DNA from: Chryseolinea soli
GTDB lineage: Bacteria; Bacteroidota; Bacteroidia; Cytophagales; Cyclobacteriaceae
NCBI RefSeq assembly: GCF_003589925.1
Contig: NZ_CP032382.1
Coordinates: 4,774,001 to 4,838,000, forward strand
Direction: 5' to 3'
DNA: 64,000 nucleotides
Translations under genes and position numbers: made by a program
In this document: in pieces, positions 1 through 8,112 of the stretch
How the letters are laid out: each line of letters starts with the position of its first letter
Position numbering within the stretch: the first letter of the stretch is position 1
The notes under the pieces: generated by a model
Told to the model about the DNA's origin: nothing
The model's input: the letters and a program-made list of their open reading frames with translations, nothing else
Database searches by the model: none

Positions 1-413
1 TGCAAAGCGGCCTTCGCCACATCAAAGGGGCCCATCTTGACGAGTGTGAGCGGAACCACAATTTTGTTCATGCAGACCCATACAAACGCTCCATACAAAA
101 CGCCCGACACATATTTGTTCTTCGCTAGAAAAGATAAATAAGGAAACGCGAGAAAATACAACACCGTCCACCCATAAGCGATGATGTAGTGAAAGAGCAA
201 CCCGGTCAGGGCCATCCCCGCGCCGCCCGCATAAGCCTCCTTCCCAAACACCGCCGAAGCGATATAGTGAAGCACGATCACCGGACTCCCACCGGCGACG
301 ATATAGAAATGAATAAACGCCGAAAGAATATCCATCGTCCCTGCCAGCAACCCGGCAAGTATAATGGCTTTGACAATCCCATCCGAAAGGCGAGCATTAG
401 CAACATTTTCCAT
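1..413 (-). CDS. Partial polytopic membrane protein, unknown function
   Basis: The reading frame starts with ATG at 413 (Met-Glu-Asn-Val-Ala) and runs off the left end of the window after 137 codons, so the C-terminus is missing. Hydrophobic segments are visible at about residues 15-40, 65-95 and 100-120, with few charged residues, which indicates an inner-membrane protein with at least three or four spans. I do not recognise a catalytic motif. The general look resembles small DUF1440/YagU-type membrane proteins, but this is a weak resemblance. No partner gene is visible, because the next gene on this strand lies outside the window and the next gene to the right is over 450 bases away on the other strand. 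Confidence 0.7.
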   Translation of the reverse strand, partial: MENVANARLSDGIVKAIILAGLLAGTMDILSAFIHFYIVAGGSPVIVLHYIASAVFGKEAYAGGAGMALTGLLFHYIIAYGWTVLYFLAFPYLSFLAKNKYVSGVLYGAFVWVCMNKIVVPLTLVKMGPFDVAKAAL

Positions 414-722
414 AATCAAAAATGATTTTGTACCGTCACGAAGGTATCACAAAACCAACAATCATGCGATGACGCAGATCGTGTGAATTTTACACCACTC
501 CACCCTGAGAAACCACTACCAACCCAAGAAATTCCAACATCCATCTCCTGACCCTGACTAGCTCTCCCGAATTCTGACTACTGGTTGTTGATTTCTGCAT
601 CCTGGCTTCTGACTCACGACTCCATCCCCACCGTTGCAAATATTTCGTCCCATTCGTCGCCAGGTAAGTATCCCGTAATATTTTCTGATTTCCGGGTCAA
701 AAAAAAATTCAGAAAAAATCAA

Positions 723-741
723 ACTGCAATCTCATTGCAGT
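723..741. repeat. Dyad ACTGCAA-N5-TTGCAGT, copy 1
   Basis: A perfect inverted repeat with 7-base arms and spacer TCTCA. It is one of five copies in the window (others at 3479, 30409, 30543 and 32030). It lies about 140 bases upstream of the T9SS cargo gene at 879. The geometry, two half-sites with a 5-base spacer, is that of operators bound by dimeric HTH proteins such as NtrC-type activators. Binding is inference. Confidence 0.7.
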
Positions 742-792
742 CTCTACCCTGATCTTTGTTCTCGATAAAGCCAAACTTATAGACGTGGAAGT

Positions 793-837
793 AAGGTGAT
801 AACCAACGTTGAAGACGTTGACCGAGGTTATCACCTT
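793..837 (+). terminator. Terminator-like hairpin in the leader of the cargo gene
   Basis: A perfect 12-bp stem (AAGGTGATAACC pairing with GGTTATCACCTT) encloses a 21-base loop, which itself contains AACGT and ACGTT. It is followed by TTCCTTTTT. Its position 41 bases before the start codon at 879 means that it either ends a short upstream transcript or attenuates the cargo gene. Confidence 0.65.
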
Positions 838-878
838 TTCCTTTTTAACGGAAGTGGAAAAAAGAAAACCTAATCGCT

Positions 879-2585
879 ATGCGCATGAGACCAAGTTCAT
901 TTTTTGTGTGTGGTTCGCTCGCAATCGCCGTGCTGATGGAGTCAAACCGGAGTTTCGGGCAAGTTAACAAACCACCCATCTTCACTGATCCTGCGCCGGT
1001 TACGGTAGTGGAGGATTTTGGCACGCAAGGAATTCCAAATGTCATTGCGGGTTGGAGTCCCGGAAGCGCGATAGAATCGGAAATGGGACAAACCGTTTCC
1101 TTCCATATAGTCAGTTCAAGCGTCGACCCCCGTTTTTTTTCAAGTATCGCCATCAACGCAGGGACTTTAAGTTTTACCGTAGTACCCAACGTGAATGGAG
1201 CTACCTCCATAGAAGTTTATGCAAAAGACAGCGACGGGGCAGTCAGTGTCATAAAGAGGATAAACATTAAATTTCTACCCGTCAACGACCCGCCTTCGTT
1301 CACGAAAGGACCGGACATATCCCTTTCTGCGATCAGTGCCGGGCCACAGACTTGGCCATCTTGGGCGACCGACATCAGCCCAGGACCAGCGGACGAGTTA
1401 GCACAAACCGTTCATTTTGAACTAAACGGATTTGACGCGTCCCTTTTTTCTGTACAGCCTGCTATTGACGCTCATGGCACATTAACTTTCGTGCCCGCGC
1501 CCACCACGTCAGGCCAGATCGGTGTTGTGGTTACCGCGGTGGACGACGGTGGAACAGACAACGGGGGGATCGACCACAGCCTTCCCCAACGGTTTTTCAT
1601 TTCGATCCCTTCCAATCAACCCCCAACGTTTGTCAAGGGCGGGGACATAACCGTACTGGAAGACTCCGGGCCACAGCAAGTCAGTTCCTGGGCAACCCAA
1701 GTGTCAGCGGGCACAAATGAACCGCTTCAGCAAATTTCCTTTCAGCTCTACGGCTACGATCAGACCCTTTTCCTCGAAGGGCCATCCGTCGACCCCCAGG
1801 GGAACCTTACGTTCACACCAGCGCTCAACGTTTATGGCAGCACACCCGTATCCGTTCAGGCTACCGACAATGCGGGCACGTCAAACGGAGGACAAGATCA
1901 CAGCGCACCAGCAACATTTGCCATCACCCTGCAACCGGTAAACGATCCACCCACTATGGACCTCGTGCCAACCCAACACACGAAGATCAGCGCCACCACC
2001 CAAATCGTTTTTCTGACCGGCATAACCCCAGGTCCATTGGAGAACAGCCAAACCATTGCGCTCACCGCATCGGCAAACGACCAACTTCTGAATGAACCGC
2101 AGGTATTCTATTCGGGAGGGAGTCAAGCCAAGCTGGAATATTCACCGAAGAATATGCCCGGTACCGCTACGATCACCGTGACGCTTACCGACGACGGTGG
2201 AGTTGACCATGGAGGCAGAGACCAATCGAAGTATACTTTCGAGATTGTCATCGACGATGAGATCCAGCCACCGCCAAAGCCTCTGGTTCAAGCGCTGTTT
2301 GTTCCCACCGTATTTTCGCCCAACGGCGACAATTCCAACGATGTGTTCAAAATACGGGGTGACGGCATAGCCTCACTACAGTTTGCCATTTTTGACTTAT
2401 CGGGTCGAAGAGTGTATTACGCCAGCGACGTGAGATCGGTCACGGAGCAAGGATGGGATGGCAGCTTCAACGGTGTCATGCTACCCGCCGGCAGCTATGC
2501 CTGGACCTTAAAAGGAAGTCTTGTCGATGGCAGCGAGCTTTCCTTTAATGGAAAAAAATATGGTCAGGTATTGCTGATCCGATGA
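879..2585 (+). CDS. Secreted repeat protein with T9SS type B sorting domain
   Basis: This 568-residue protein begins with a signal peptide (hydrophobic residues about 6-27, ending in SFGQ). About four repeats of roughly 100 residues follow (about 31-135, 136-245, 246-352, 353-460). Each opens with a PPxF or NDPP motif and closes with a beta-rich segment such as DNGGxxNGGxD, like cadherin or Ig-type adhesive modules. The last 95 residues match the gliding-motility-associated C-terminal domain: FSPNGDNSNDVF, a GWDGSFNG motif, PAGSYAW, and a terminal LLIR. That domain directs T9SS export and surface attachment or release. No PorP/SprF partner lies beside it, so it may use one encoded elsewhere, such as those at 32-38 kb. 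The ATG at 879 is used; a second ATG two codons later is possible. Ligand unknown. Confidence 0.88.
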   Translation: MRMRPSSFFVCGSLAIAVLMESNRSFGQVNKPPIFTDPAPVTVVEDFGTQGIPNVIAGWSPGSAIESEMGQTVSFHIVSSSVDPRFFSSIAINAGTLSFTVVPNVNGATSIEVYAKDSDGAVSVIKRINIKFLPVNDPPSFTKGPDISLSAISAGPQTWPSWATDISPGPADELAQTVHFELNGFDASLFSVQPAIDAHGTLTFVPAPTTSGQIGVVVTAVDDGGTDNGGIDHSLPQRFFISIPSNQPPTFVKGGDITVLEDSGPQQVSSWATQVSAGTNEPLQQISFQLYGYDQTLFLEGPSVDPQGNLTFTPALNVYGSTPVSVQATDNAGTSNGGQDHSAPATFAITLQPVNDPPTMDLVPTQHTKISATTQIVFLTGITPGPLENSQTIALTASANDQLLNEPQVFYSGGSQAKLEYSPKNMPGTATITVTLTDDGGVDHGGRDQSKYTFEIVIDDEIQPPPKPLVQALFVPTVFSPNGDNSNDVFKIRGDGIASLQFAIFDLSGRRVYYASDVRSVTEQGWDGSFNGVMLPAGSYAWTLKGSLVDGSELSFNGKKYGQVLLIR

Positions 2586-2621
2586 ACACAACAGGCATGG
2601 TTAATTAGAAAAGGAATCAAA

Positions 2622-3359
2622 ATGACAAAATCTAAAAAAGTTTTCACGTACGTCTGTCTTGGCATGCTCACCGTGACGCTGTCATGTTCCAAATCCCCTT
2701 GCGAAGAAAGCAAAGACAATCTGATTGTGGAGACCGTGCTCACCGCCGACGAACAATCGCGACTCACACCGGATCAAGTCATTCAAAGCCTACGCGAGGG
2801 CAACGCCCGGTTTTGTTCAAACGACCTGACAGCCCGCGATCACAGCAAACAAGTCAGGGAAGCCGCACGCTCACAATTTCCCAAGGCGGTCATCGTCTCC
2901 TGCCTCGACTCGCGAATACCGGTAGAAGATATTTTTGATAAAGGCATCGGCGACGTCTTTGTAGCGCGCGTGGCGGGTAATGTGATCAATGAAGATATTC
3001 TAGGTAGCCTGGAATATGGCTGCGCGGTGGCCGGTGCAAAGGTGGTGGTGGTGCTCGGTCACGAAAACTGTGGGGCCATCAAGGCCGGCATCGACAACGT
3101 GCGCACAGGCAACATCACGTCACTTGTTCTCAAGATCCGCCGCGCCGTCGACCATGCCATGGCTACTGAAACTGACCCTGCGCCGGAAAACCAAGATTTT
3201 ATCCGTGCAGTATGCCTCGCCAATGTTCAGATTTCCCTGAACGACATCCACGGAAATAGCCCCATTCTGAAAGCCCTTGAAAAGCAGAATAAAATCAAGA
3301 TCGTCGGTGCACTATACGACATCAACACAGGCCGGGTGAAGTTTCTGGAAGGTCAGTGA
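2622..3359 (+). CDS. Beta-class carbonic anhydrase, lipoprotein
   Basis: Beta-carbonic anhydrase interconverts carbon dioxide and bicarbonate using a zinc ion. The zinc ligands and the activating pair are visible: Cys94, Asp96 and Arg98 in CLDSR, then His147 and Cys150 in GHENCGA. The 245-residue length is the usual family length plus an export signal. The N-terminus has a lysine-rich start, a hydrophobic stretch and a lipobox ending at Cys22 (TLSC), so the mature protein should be lipid-anchored outside the cytoplasm. It begins 36 bases after the cargo gene, on the same strand, and may share its transcript. An AAAGG sequence lies close before the ATG. Enzyme class is secure; periplasmic location is inferred from the lipobox. 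Confidence 0.92.
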   Translation: MTKSKKVFTYVCLGMLTVTLSCSKSPCEESKDNLIVETVLTADEQSRLTPDQVIQSLREGNARFCSNDLTARDHSKQVREAARSQFPKAVIVSCLDSRIPVEDIFDKGIGDVFVARVAGNVINEDILGSLEYGCAVAGAKVVVVLGHENCGAIKAGIDNVRTGNITSLVLKIRRAVDHAMATETDPAPENQDFIRAVCLANVQISLNDIHGNSPILKALEKQNKIKIVGALYDINTGRVKFLEGQ

Positions 3360-3404
3360 TCTGCATGCACATTCTCGGTGCTATCCACAGAGGACAGAAA
3401 AAAA

Positions 3405-3428
3405 AGCGCTACTCAAAAGAGTAGCGCT
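3405..3428. terminator. Bidirectional terminator between convergent genes
   Basis: A perfect 10-bp stem (AGCGCTACTC and GAGTAGCGCT) closes an AAAA loop. A-rich sequence precedes it and T-rich sequence follows, so it can stop transcripts from either side: the carbonic anhydrase gene on the plus strand and the NtrC-like gene on the minus strand. Confidence 0.85.
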
Positions 3429-3478
3429 TCTCTTTACAACAAAAAATCATTAACCCGTCGGCAAAGGTCGCATTCTCT

Positions 3479-3497
3479 ACTGCAATTATTTTGCAGT
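3479..3497. repeat. Dyad ACTGCAA-N5-TTGCAGT, copy 2
   Basis: Perfect 7-base arms with spacer TTATT, just beyond the stop codon of the NtrC-like regulator. Read on the minus strand, the dyad is followed 12 bases later by CTTTG and then by the terminator at 3405-3428. Copy 1 shows the same order: dyad, CTTTG after 12 bases, terminator-like hairpin. A T-run follows on the plus strand, so a terminator role is also possible. Confidence 0.7.
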
Positions 3498-3506
3498 GGC
3501 TCTTTT

Positions 3507-4976
3507 TTAAGCTATTGGTTTTTGAGGCGCGTAGATGCCCAGCTTCTTCATGCGCGAGGCGAGCGTGGTGGGTTTCAGGTTTAAAATGTCGGCCGCGCCA
3601 CCGGTTCCCCGGATACGCCAATTGGTTTTTTCGAGTACGCGAATGATGTGAAGCTTTTCCGCCTCCAGCATCGAGATGCCATCGTCTTTTTTGATGGCGG
3701 AGATGGGCTTCCAATCGCCGATAGACAATTCGTTGCCGGGACTTGTAATGATGAGGCGTTCGATCACATTCTCAAGCTCGCGAATGTTTCCAGGCCAATC
3801 ATAAAGCATCAGTTGTTCGATGGTGGCCGAGGAGATCTGTTTTATCTCTTTGCCGATCTTCTTGCTATGCTTGTTCACAAAGTGATGCACCAAGGCTGGA
3901 ATGTCCTGACGCCGTTCCTGCAGGCTGGGGTTGTGAATGGGAAAAACGTTGAGGCGGAAGAAGAGATCTGACCGGAAATTTCCAACGTTCACAGCTTCTT
4001 CAATATCGCGGTTTGTGGCGGCGATAACCCGGACGTCTACCCGCGTGGCCTTGGCATCGCCCAGTTTGTGGAAGTCGCCATCTTGCAGTACGCGCAACAA
4101 TTTGGCTTGCAGATCCAGCGGAAGTTCGCCGATTTCGTCCAGAAAAATTGTGCCTTTATCCGCCAGCTCAAAAAGCCCGATCTTGTTCACCAGCGCTCCG
4201 GTAAAAGCGCCCTTCACGTGCCCGAACAATTCGCTTTCAATCAGGTTGGCGGGCAACGCGGCGCAATTTACTTTCACCATGCTCCGATTGCTGCGATTGC
4301 TCATCGTGTGAATGGCCCGGGCCAACAACTCTTTGCCGGTACCCGTTTGCCCGGTGATCAGCACGGTGGCGTTGGTGGAGGCCACCTGACGGACTTTTTG
4401 CAGTACTTCTTCAAAGATCTTGCTTTCGTACACAATCTCACTGGGATTGTTGTGAGCCGAGATCTCGCGCCGCAAATATTGGTTCTCTTGTTCCAATCGT
4501 CCTTTCAGCTTCTTGATCTCTTCGTTGGCGTCCAGAAGAATGGAATTCTTTTCATGGAGTTGTTTGTTGGTGACCTGCAGTTCTTCCAGCAGTTTTGCAT
4601 TCTCGAGTTTGAGGTTTCTGGATTCCAGACCCTTTTCGATAATGCTCCGCAAATGCTTCAGATCCCAGGGTTTGGAGATGAAGTAGAAGATCTTGCCGTC
4701 GTTGATGGCGTTGATGACGGTTTCAATTTGAGAGTACCCAGTGATGATGATCCGCACCATGTCAGGATATTGCGGCACCAATTCCTTTAACAAGTCGAGC
4801 CCGGTTTGATCGGGCATCTTTTGGTCGGTGAGAATAAGGTCTACGGCGTTATCTTTAATGACCTGTTTTGCTTCTGCGGCCGAGGCGGCCACGAGGATGT
4901 TGTATTCTTTTTTGAAAAGCGATTTGAAAATAGTAAGATTTTCAATTTCGTCATCAACATACAAGAGCGTATTCAT
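3507..4976 (-). CDS. NtrC-family sigma-54-dependent response regulator
   Basis: Three domains make up this 489-residue protein. The receiver (about 1-120) has the acidic DDE cluster, the phosphoacceptor Asp51 in LTDQKMP, and a KPW near 102-104. A coiled-coil linker covers about 122-175. The AAA+ sigma-54 interaction domain has Walker A at 209-216 (GQTGTGKE), the GAFTGA loop at 256-261 that contacts sigma-54, and Walker B FLDEIGE at 278-284. A Fis-type helix-turn-helix lies in the last 40 residues. It should bind enhancer DNA when phosphorylated and activate sigma-54 promoters. No cognate kinase is adjacent; the receiver-kinase at 6009 has a closely similar receiver. The ATG at 4976 puts the start right before the receiver; an upstream in-frame start at 5012 would add 12 residues. 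Targets unknown. Confidence 0.93.
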   Translation of the reverse strand: MNTLLYVDDEIENLTIFKSLFKKEYNILVAASAAEAKQVIKDNAVDLILTDQKMPDQTGLDLLKELVPQYPDMVRIIITGYSQIETVINAINDGKIFYFISKPWDLKHLRSIIEKGLESRNLKLENAKLLEELQVTNKQLHEKNSILLDANEEIKKLKGRLEQENQYLRREISAHNNPSEIVYESKIFEEVLQKVRQVASTNATVLITGQTGTGKELLARAIHTMSNRSNRSMVKVNCAALPANLIESELFGHVKGAFTGALVNKIGLFELADKGTIFLDEIGELPLDLQAKLLRVLQDGDFHKLGDAKATRVDVRVIAATNRDIEEAVNVGNFRSDLFFRLNVFPIHNPSLQERRQDIPALVHHFVNKHSKKIGKEIKQISSATIEQLMLYDWPGNIRELENVIERLIITSPGNELSIGDWKPISAIKKDDGISMLEAEKLHIIRVLEKTNWRIRGTGGAADILNLKPTTLASRMKKLGIYAPQKPIA

Positions 4977-5105
4977 TATTGAACCTTTGTATAATACACT
5001 AAAATGTAACACATAATTTAGAGAAATTCAATCCTTCATTTGCATAAACCGCGAAGAGTGGTCAAGAATTTTCGCATGATCTCACCGGGCAGATGATGTT
5101 TGGGT

Positions 5106-5438
5106 TTACACTTTATCGAAGATTGCGGCCACCAACAGGCTTTTGGAAAAAGGACCGCTCACGCTACCCGAAACCATTCCATCTTTAAACAACAGGATCG
5201 TCGGGATTTCCAAAATGCTATAGGTACGCTCGAAGAAGGGATATTCGTCCAGGTTGACTTTGTAGAACAGAACTTTGTCTTTGAAATCGTCTGTGAATTC
5301 CTGCAGGAGCGATTCGGCCAGGAAAGATAAGCCACTGTAGTTCTTATAAAACTCTACCAGGACGGGTTCCTTGGAGAGCAGCACTTTTTCGGCGAACTGA
5401 ATTTCGATGTCGCTTCCGGTCATCTGAAGTATGCCCAT
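5106..5438 (-). CDS. Thioredoxin-fold protein with SxxS in place of CxxC
   Basis: The 110-residue protein follows the thioredoxin pattern: a VLVEFYK strand, a helix after the active-site position, FYKVNLDE, and a conserved cis-proline strand (EIPTILLF), ending with DGMVSG. The site that is WCGPC in thioredoxin reads YSGLS here, so both redox cysteines are serine and thiol-disulfide exchange is not possible. A clear paralogue lies at 33692-34036, with SGTS at the same place. The upstream in-frame start is a TTG; the ATG at 5438 gives an N-terminus (MGILQMTG) that aligns with the paralogue (PLSELTGG), so it is preferred. It sits 129 bases upstream of the NtrC-like gene, same strand. The role may be protein binding rather than redox. 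Confidence 0.8.
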   Translation of the reverse strand: MGILQMTGSDIEIQFAEKVLLSKEPVLVEFYKNYSGLSFLAESLLQEFTDDFKDKVLFYKVNLDEYPFFERTYSILEIPTILLFKDGMVSGSVSGPFSKSLLVAAIFDKV

Positions 5439-5530
5439 AGTTTGTGATATTAACGTAACCCCTTCAATAAATTTTGTGCCAGTAAAAAATGCCGTTTGCA
5501 ATCAAATTTTAGAGGTGATCGTCTCGAAGA

Positions 5531-5564
5531 CCGTCGGAATTTCGTTCGTCCGACGAAATTTCGT
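5531..5564. repeat. Intergenic palindrome family, cluster A1
   Basis: Two adjacent units built from CCGTCGGAATTTCGT and CCGACGAAATTTCGT. The second contains the perfect 12-base palindrome ACGAAATTTCGT at 5553-5564. They resemble the other intergenic palindromes at 5657, 26525, 28704, 30845 and 41858. Confidence 0.65.
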
Positions 5565-5656
5565 TTCATAGGCCCGACCAGTACACATCGACACGCGACA
5601 AATCCGCCAAGGCATGACGGCATGTGTATGAACCGTGAACATTACCGATGCAATAG

Positions 5657-5695
5657 GACCGACGAAATTCCGACGAACCAACGATATTTCGTTGG
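5657..5695. repeat. Intergenic palindrome family, cluster A2
   Basis: A half unit (GACCGACGAAATTCCGA) is followed directly by the perfect palindrome CCAACGA-TATT-TCGTTGG at 5678-5695. The same half-unit plus palindrome arrangement recurs at 28704-28741, which argues for a defined compound repeat rather than chance. Confidence 0.75.
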
Positions 5696-6008
5696 CATGA
5701 AAGTCTTAAAACTGTGTTAATTTATTGATAATCAGATTATTATGTTTGGGCCTGATCCTTGTAATGAAGCGTTAAAAAAAACATATCGAAATGAGATTTA
5801 TAAGCCGTGTGCGATGGCACAGAAAGAGCATGCGTTCGCGAGATCCAGTCGTTGAGTCCTTGCAAAGGACAAAGATTAATCCTTCTTCTTTTGCTTTTTA
5901 CTTTCTATATTCAACAAGTACTTGGCGTAGTTTTGTTGTTCGCCCGCCCTTCCCAAAAGTTTTCTCAGATCTAACGACTCCACGTATGGTTACGCTTACC
6001 CCATAGCT

Positions 6009-7124
6009 ATGCAAGCTCAACATCCTTTTACCATACTATATGTTGACGATGAGAATGAAAATTTGATCGTATTTAAAACGACGTTTAAAAAACATTATAA
6101 CATTCTCACAGCATTGTCGGCCAAAGAAGGGCTTGAGATTCTGCGTAGCCAAACCGTGCAAGTACTCATTACAGACCAACGCATGCCCGAGATGTCAGGC
6201 GTTGACTTTTTGGAACTTGTGAAACGGGAATACCCGGATTGCATCCGACTACTGATGACGGGCTATACCGATTCGGAGAGCATCATCCTGGCCATCAACA
6301 AGGGGAGTGTTTTTTATTTCATCCGCAAACCCTGGGTAAGAGAAGAACTGTTTACGCTGCTGGAGAAATGTCTTTCCTTTTACACCCTGAAGCGAAGACG
6401 GAAAGAGCTCGAGCATCAGTGGACCAGGGCGCTCCAGGACCTGGAGACATTTTTCTATAAATCCTATCACGATCTGAAAGGACCCATCTCCACCCAACTC
6501 GGTCTGCTCAACATGATCAAGCTGGACCAGTCTCCTGAGATGACTACAAAGTATCTTTCTCTCATTGAGGAAGTAACACTGAAGCTGGACCGGACGCTTA
6601 ATAAGGTGCAGTGCTTAAGCGAAGTTTTGAGAGACCAGGTGACACTGGAGGCCGTAGACATCTATGAGATCGTCCGTGAGATCCTGTTCGGGTTCAAGGA
6701 GGATATTCAAAGCCGGGGCATCGAAGTGCTGATGGATGACAACACGATCCAAATCATGCAGACGGACCGTAAGCTGATAAAATCGCTGCTGGAAACGCTC
6801 ATCGAAAACAGCATCCTCTATATGAGCGACAGCCAGATCGAAAAGGAGATCCGCATAGTCGTTTACAAGGCCAACGACGAATTGTTTTTTTGCCTCTTCG
6901 ACAATGGCATCGGTATAAACGAAGATATACTGTCGAAGGTATTCGATGCGTTTTATAAAGGCACCTATAATTCAAAGGGCGGAGGCCTGGGCCTTTACCT
7001 CGCCAAGAAAATAACCGAAAAGCTTCACGGCACCATCGAACTGAAAAGCCCAGGCGGCAAGGGCACCGAAGCCATTATCAGGCTTCCGGAGATGCATCCG
7101 CAGTTGGCGAGTCATCCAGTTTGA
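6009..7124 (+). CDS. Receiver-histidine kinase hybrid (REC first), cytoplasmic
   Basis: The 371-residue protein starts with a receiver domain (1-125: VDDE, phosphoacceptor Asp56 in LITDQRMPE, KPW near 107-109). A histidine kinase core follows: H-box with His154 in YKSYHDLKGP, an N-box (LIENSI), G1 DNGIGI and G2 GGGLGLYL. No membrane segment or sensor domain is visible, so input probably comes through phosphorylation of the receiver by another kinase. Its receiver closely resembles that of the NtrC-like protein at 3507-4976 (shared YVDDExENL, FKK-YNIL). Its H-box resembles those of the TPR kinases at 50527 and 53179. The ATG at 6009 is the first start after an AT-rich leader. Likely a relay element. 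Confidence 0.88.
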   Translation: MQAQHPFTILYVDDENENLIVFKTTFKKHYNILTALSAKEGLEILRSQTVQVLITDQRMPEMSGVDFLELVKREYPDCIRLLMTGYTDSESIILAINKGSVFYFIRKPWVREELFTLLEKCLSFYTLKRRRKELEHQWTRALQDLETFFYKSYHDLKGPISTQLGLLNMIKLDQSPEMTTKYLSLIEEVTLKLDRTLNKVQCLSEVLRDQVTLEAVDIYEIVREILFGFKEDIQSRGIEVLMDDNTIQIMQTDRKLIKSLLETLIENSILYMSDSQIEKEIRIVVYKANDELFFCLFDNGIGINEDILSKVFDAFYKGTYNSKGGGLGLYLAKKITEKLHGTIELKSPGGKGTEAIIRLPEMHPQLASHPV

Positions 7125-7335
7125 TTTTTTTTCTCTGGCGCCCTTTGACCGTAATGCTCGTCTTCCGGCCAAGGCTGGCCGTGATTTATTCGTCAAGACA
7201 AATCCACCCTGCGATTGCATGTAAAGATTACATCTGGACCTGCGTTTGGCCATCTGGTTAGCAATAGAAAAGGCTACTGAAATATAGTTTCAGTTTCACC
7301 GCCGTATTTGCCAGGACGATACAACGAGCGGATAC

Positions 7336-7989
7336 ATGAAGAGAAAGCATCATTTTGATCTGGGAGGGAAGAGCAGCTATTTCCTGGAGAAGGTGAACCT
7401 GGTTCTGAAGCCAGCGGGGTTCAGTTTCAAAAAAAAGGAGAACGCGATGCTCTTTCATAGGGGCACGCTATTCGGATATAACCAGGTGTATTTATCGACG
7501 ACCGTGGAAGATCGGATGTTGCGGATAACGCCGTACTTTTATGTGCGTGTCAATTCCGTCAACATGATTGCCAATCCATTCCTGGGTTGCCCGGAGAAGC
7601 TTTATGGTTGCAATCCAACCATTGGTGCCAATCTGCGAAACCTGGGGCTTGACGAAGACCACCTGCTGGTGAAGACCATCGGAGATGTAGAGGCCTCGCT
7701 TTTTATTTTTGAGGACATCGTCGAATCCAAGATGTTACCCTTTTTTAATGCATTCTATTCAGCCGCTCGCCTCGATGAAGAATTAAATCGCGACGAACGT
7801 CCGGCCAATCTTTTTCTCAATGACATCATCGAGCGTCCCGTGGTTGGCACGGTGGCGGCGATGCTGAACCGGAACAAGCGGTTCTCCGCACTGGTGGACT
7901 ATTACCGGCGCAAGTTGCTCATGACCACACCCAAAATTGAAGAGAACTACGAAAGCCTTCTGAAATTCCTGCAGACCAATTGCCAGTAA
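7336..7989 (+). CDS. Conserved-looking cytoplasmic protein, unknown function
   Basis: I do not recognise this 217-residue protein. It has no signal peptide or membrane segment. It reads as a soluble alpha/beta protein with basic residues at the N-terminus (MKRKHHF) and a helical C-terminal half. The first 100 residues (FLEKVNLVLKPAGFSFKKK, then a strand-rich part) are loosely like DUF4304-type proteins; this is a weak resemblance. It is a single gene flanked by about 200 bases on the left. An imperfect 8-bp inverted repeat lies just after the stop at 7994-8019. Confidence 0.7.
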   Translation: MKRKHHFDLGGKSSYFLEKVNLVLKPAGFSFKKKENAMLFHRGTLFGYNQVYLSTTVEDRMLRITPYFYVRVNSVNMIANPFLGCPEKLYGCNPTIGANLRNLGLDEDHLLVKTIGDVEASLFIFEDIVESKMLPFFNAFYSAARLDEELNRDERPANLFLNDIIERPVVGTVAAMLNRNKRFSALVDYYRRKLLMTTPKIEENYESLLKFLQTNCQ

Positions 7990-8112
7990 CCCAGCCGGTA
8001 CCGACAAAAAGGTTCCGGCCAGCGATCTGCAAGTTGCTATAAAGCGTAAAGGATGCTAACTTGTCTGAAGGAATGCATGTTCGCGCCTATCTGTGGCTTT
8101 ATATACTTGCCT

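Larger units (their letters stand above)
414..878. other. Intergenic region with dyad and terminator-like hairpin
   Basis: No convincing gene lies between the membrane protein and the T9SS cargo gene. The left half contains low-complexity text with repeats of the type CTGACTA and CTGGCTTCTGACT. The right half holds the dyad at 723-741 and a strong hairpin at 793-837, described separately. A GATCTTTG sequence at 751-758 is one base away from the TAnnTTTG box of Bacteroidota promoters, so transcription may start near 765 and pass through the hairpin before reaching the gene at 879. Confidence 0.5.
5439..6008. other. Intergenic region with palindromic repeats
   Basis: No protein gene is supported here. 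The left part holds two clusters of the CCRACGA/TCGTYGG palindrome family (5531-5564 and 5657-5695). The rest is AT-rich and should contain the divergent promoters of the genes at 5438 and 6009. Confidence 0.5.

Noticed and set aside
3648..4790. Long open frames on the plus strand opposite the NtrC-like gene
   Set aside because: They are antisense to a clear AAA+ regulator, have no family resemblance and no signal, and arise from its codon usage.
5531..5695. CRISPR array made of the palindromic repeats
   Set aside because: The units are short, unevenly spaced and differ from each other; there are no regular spacers and no cas genes in the window.
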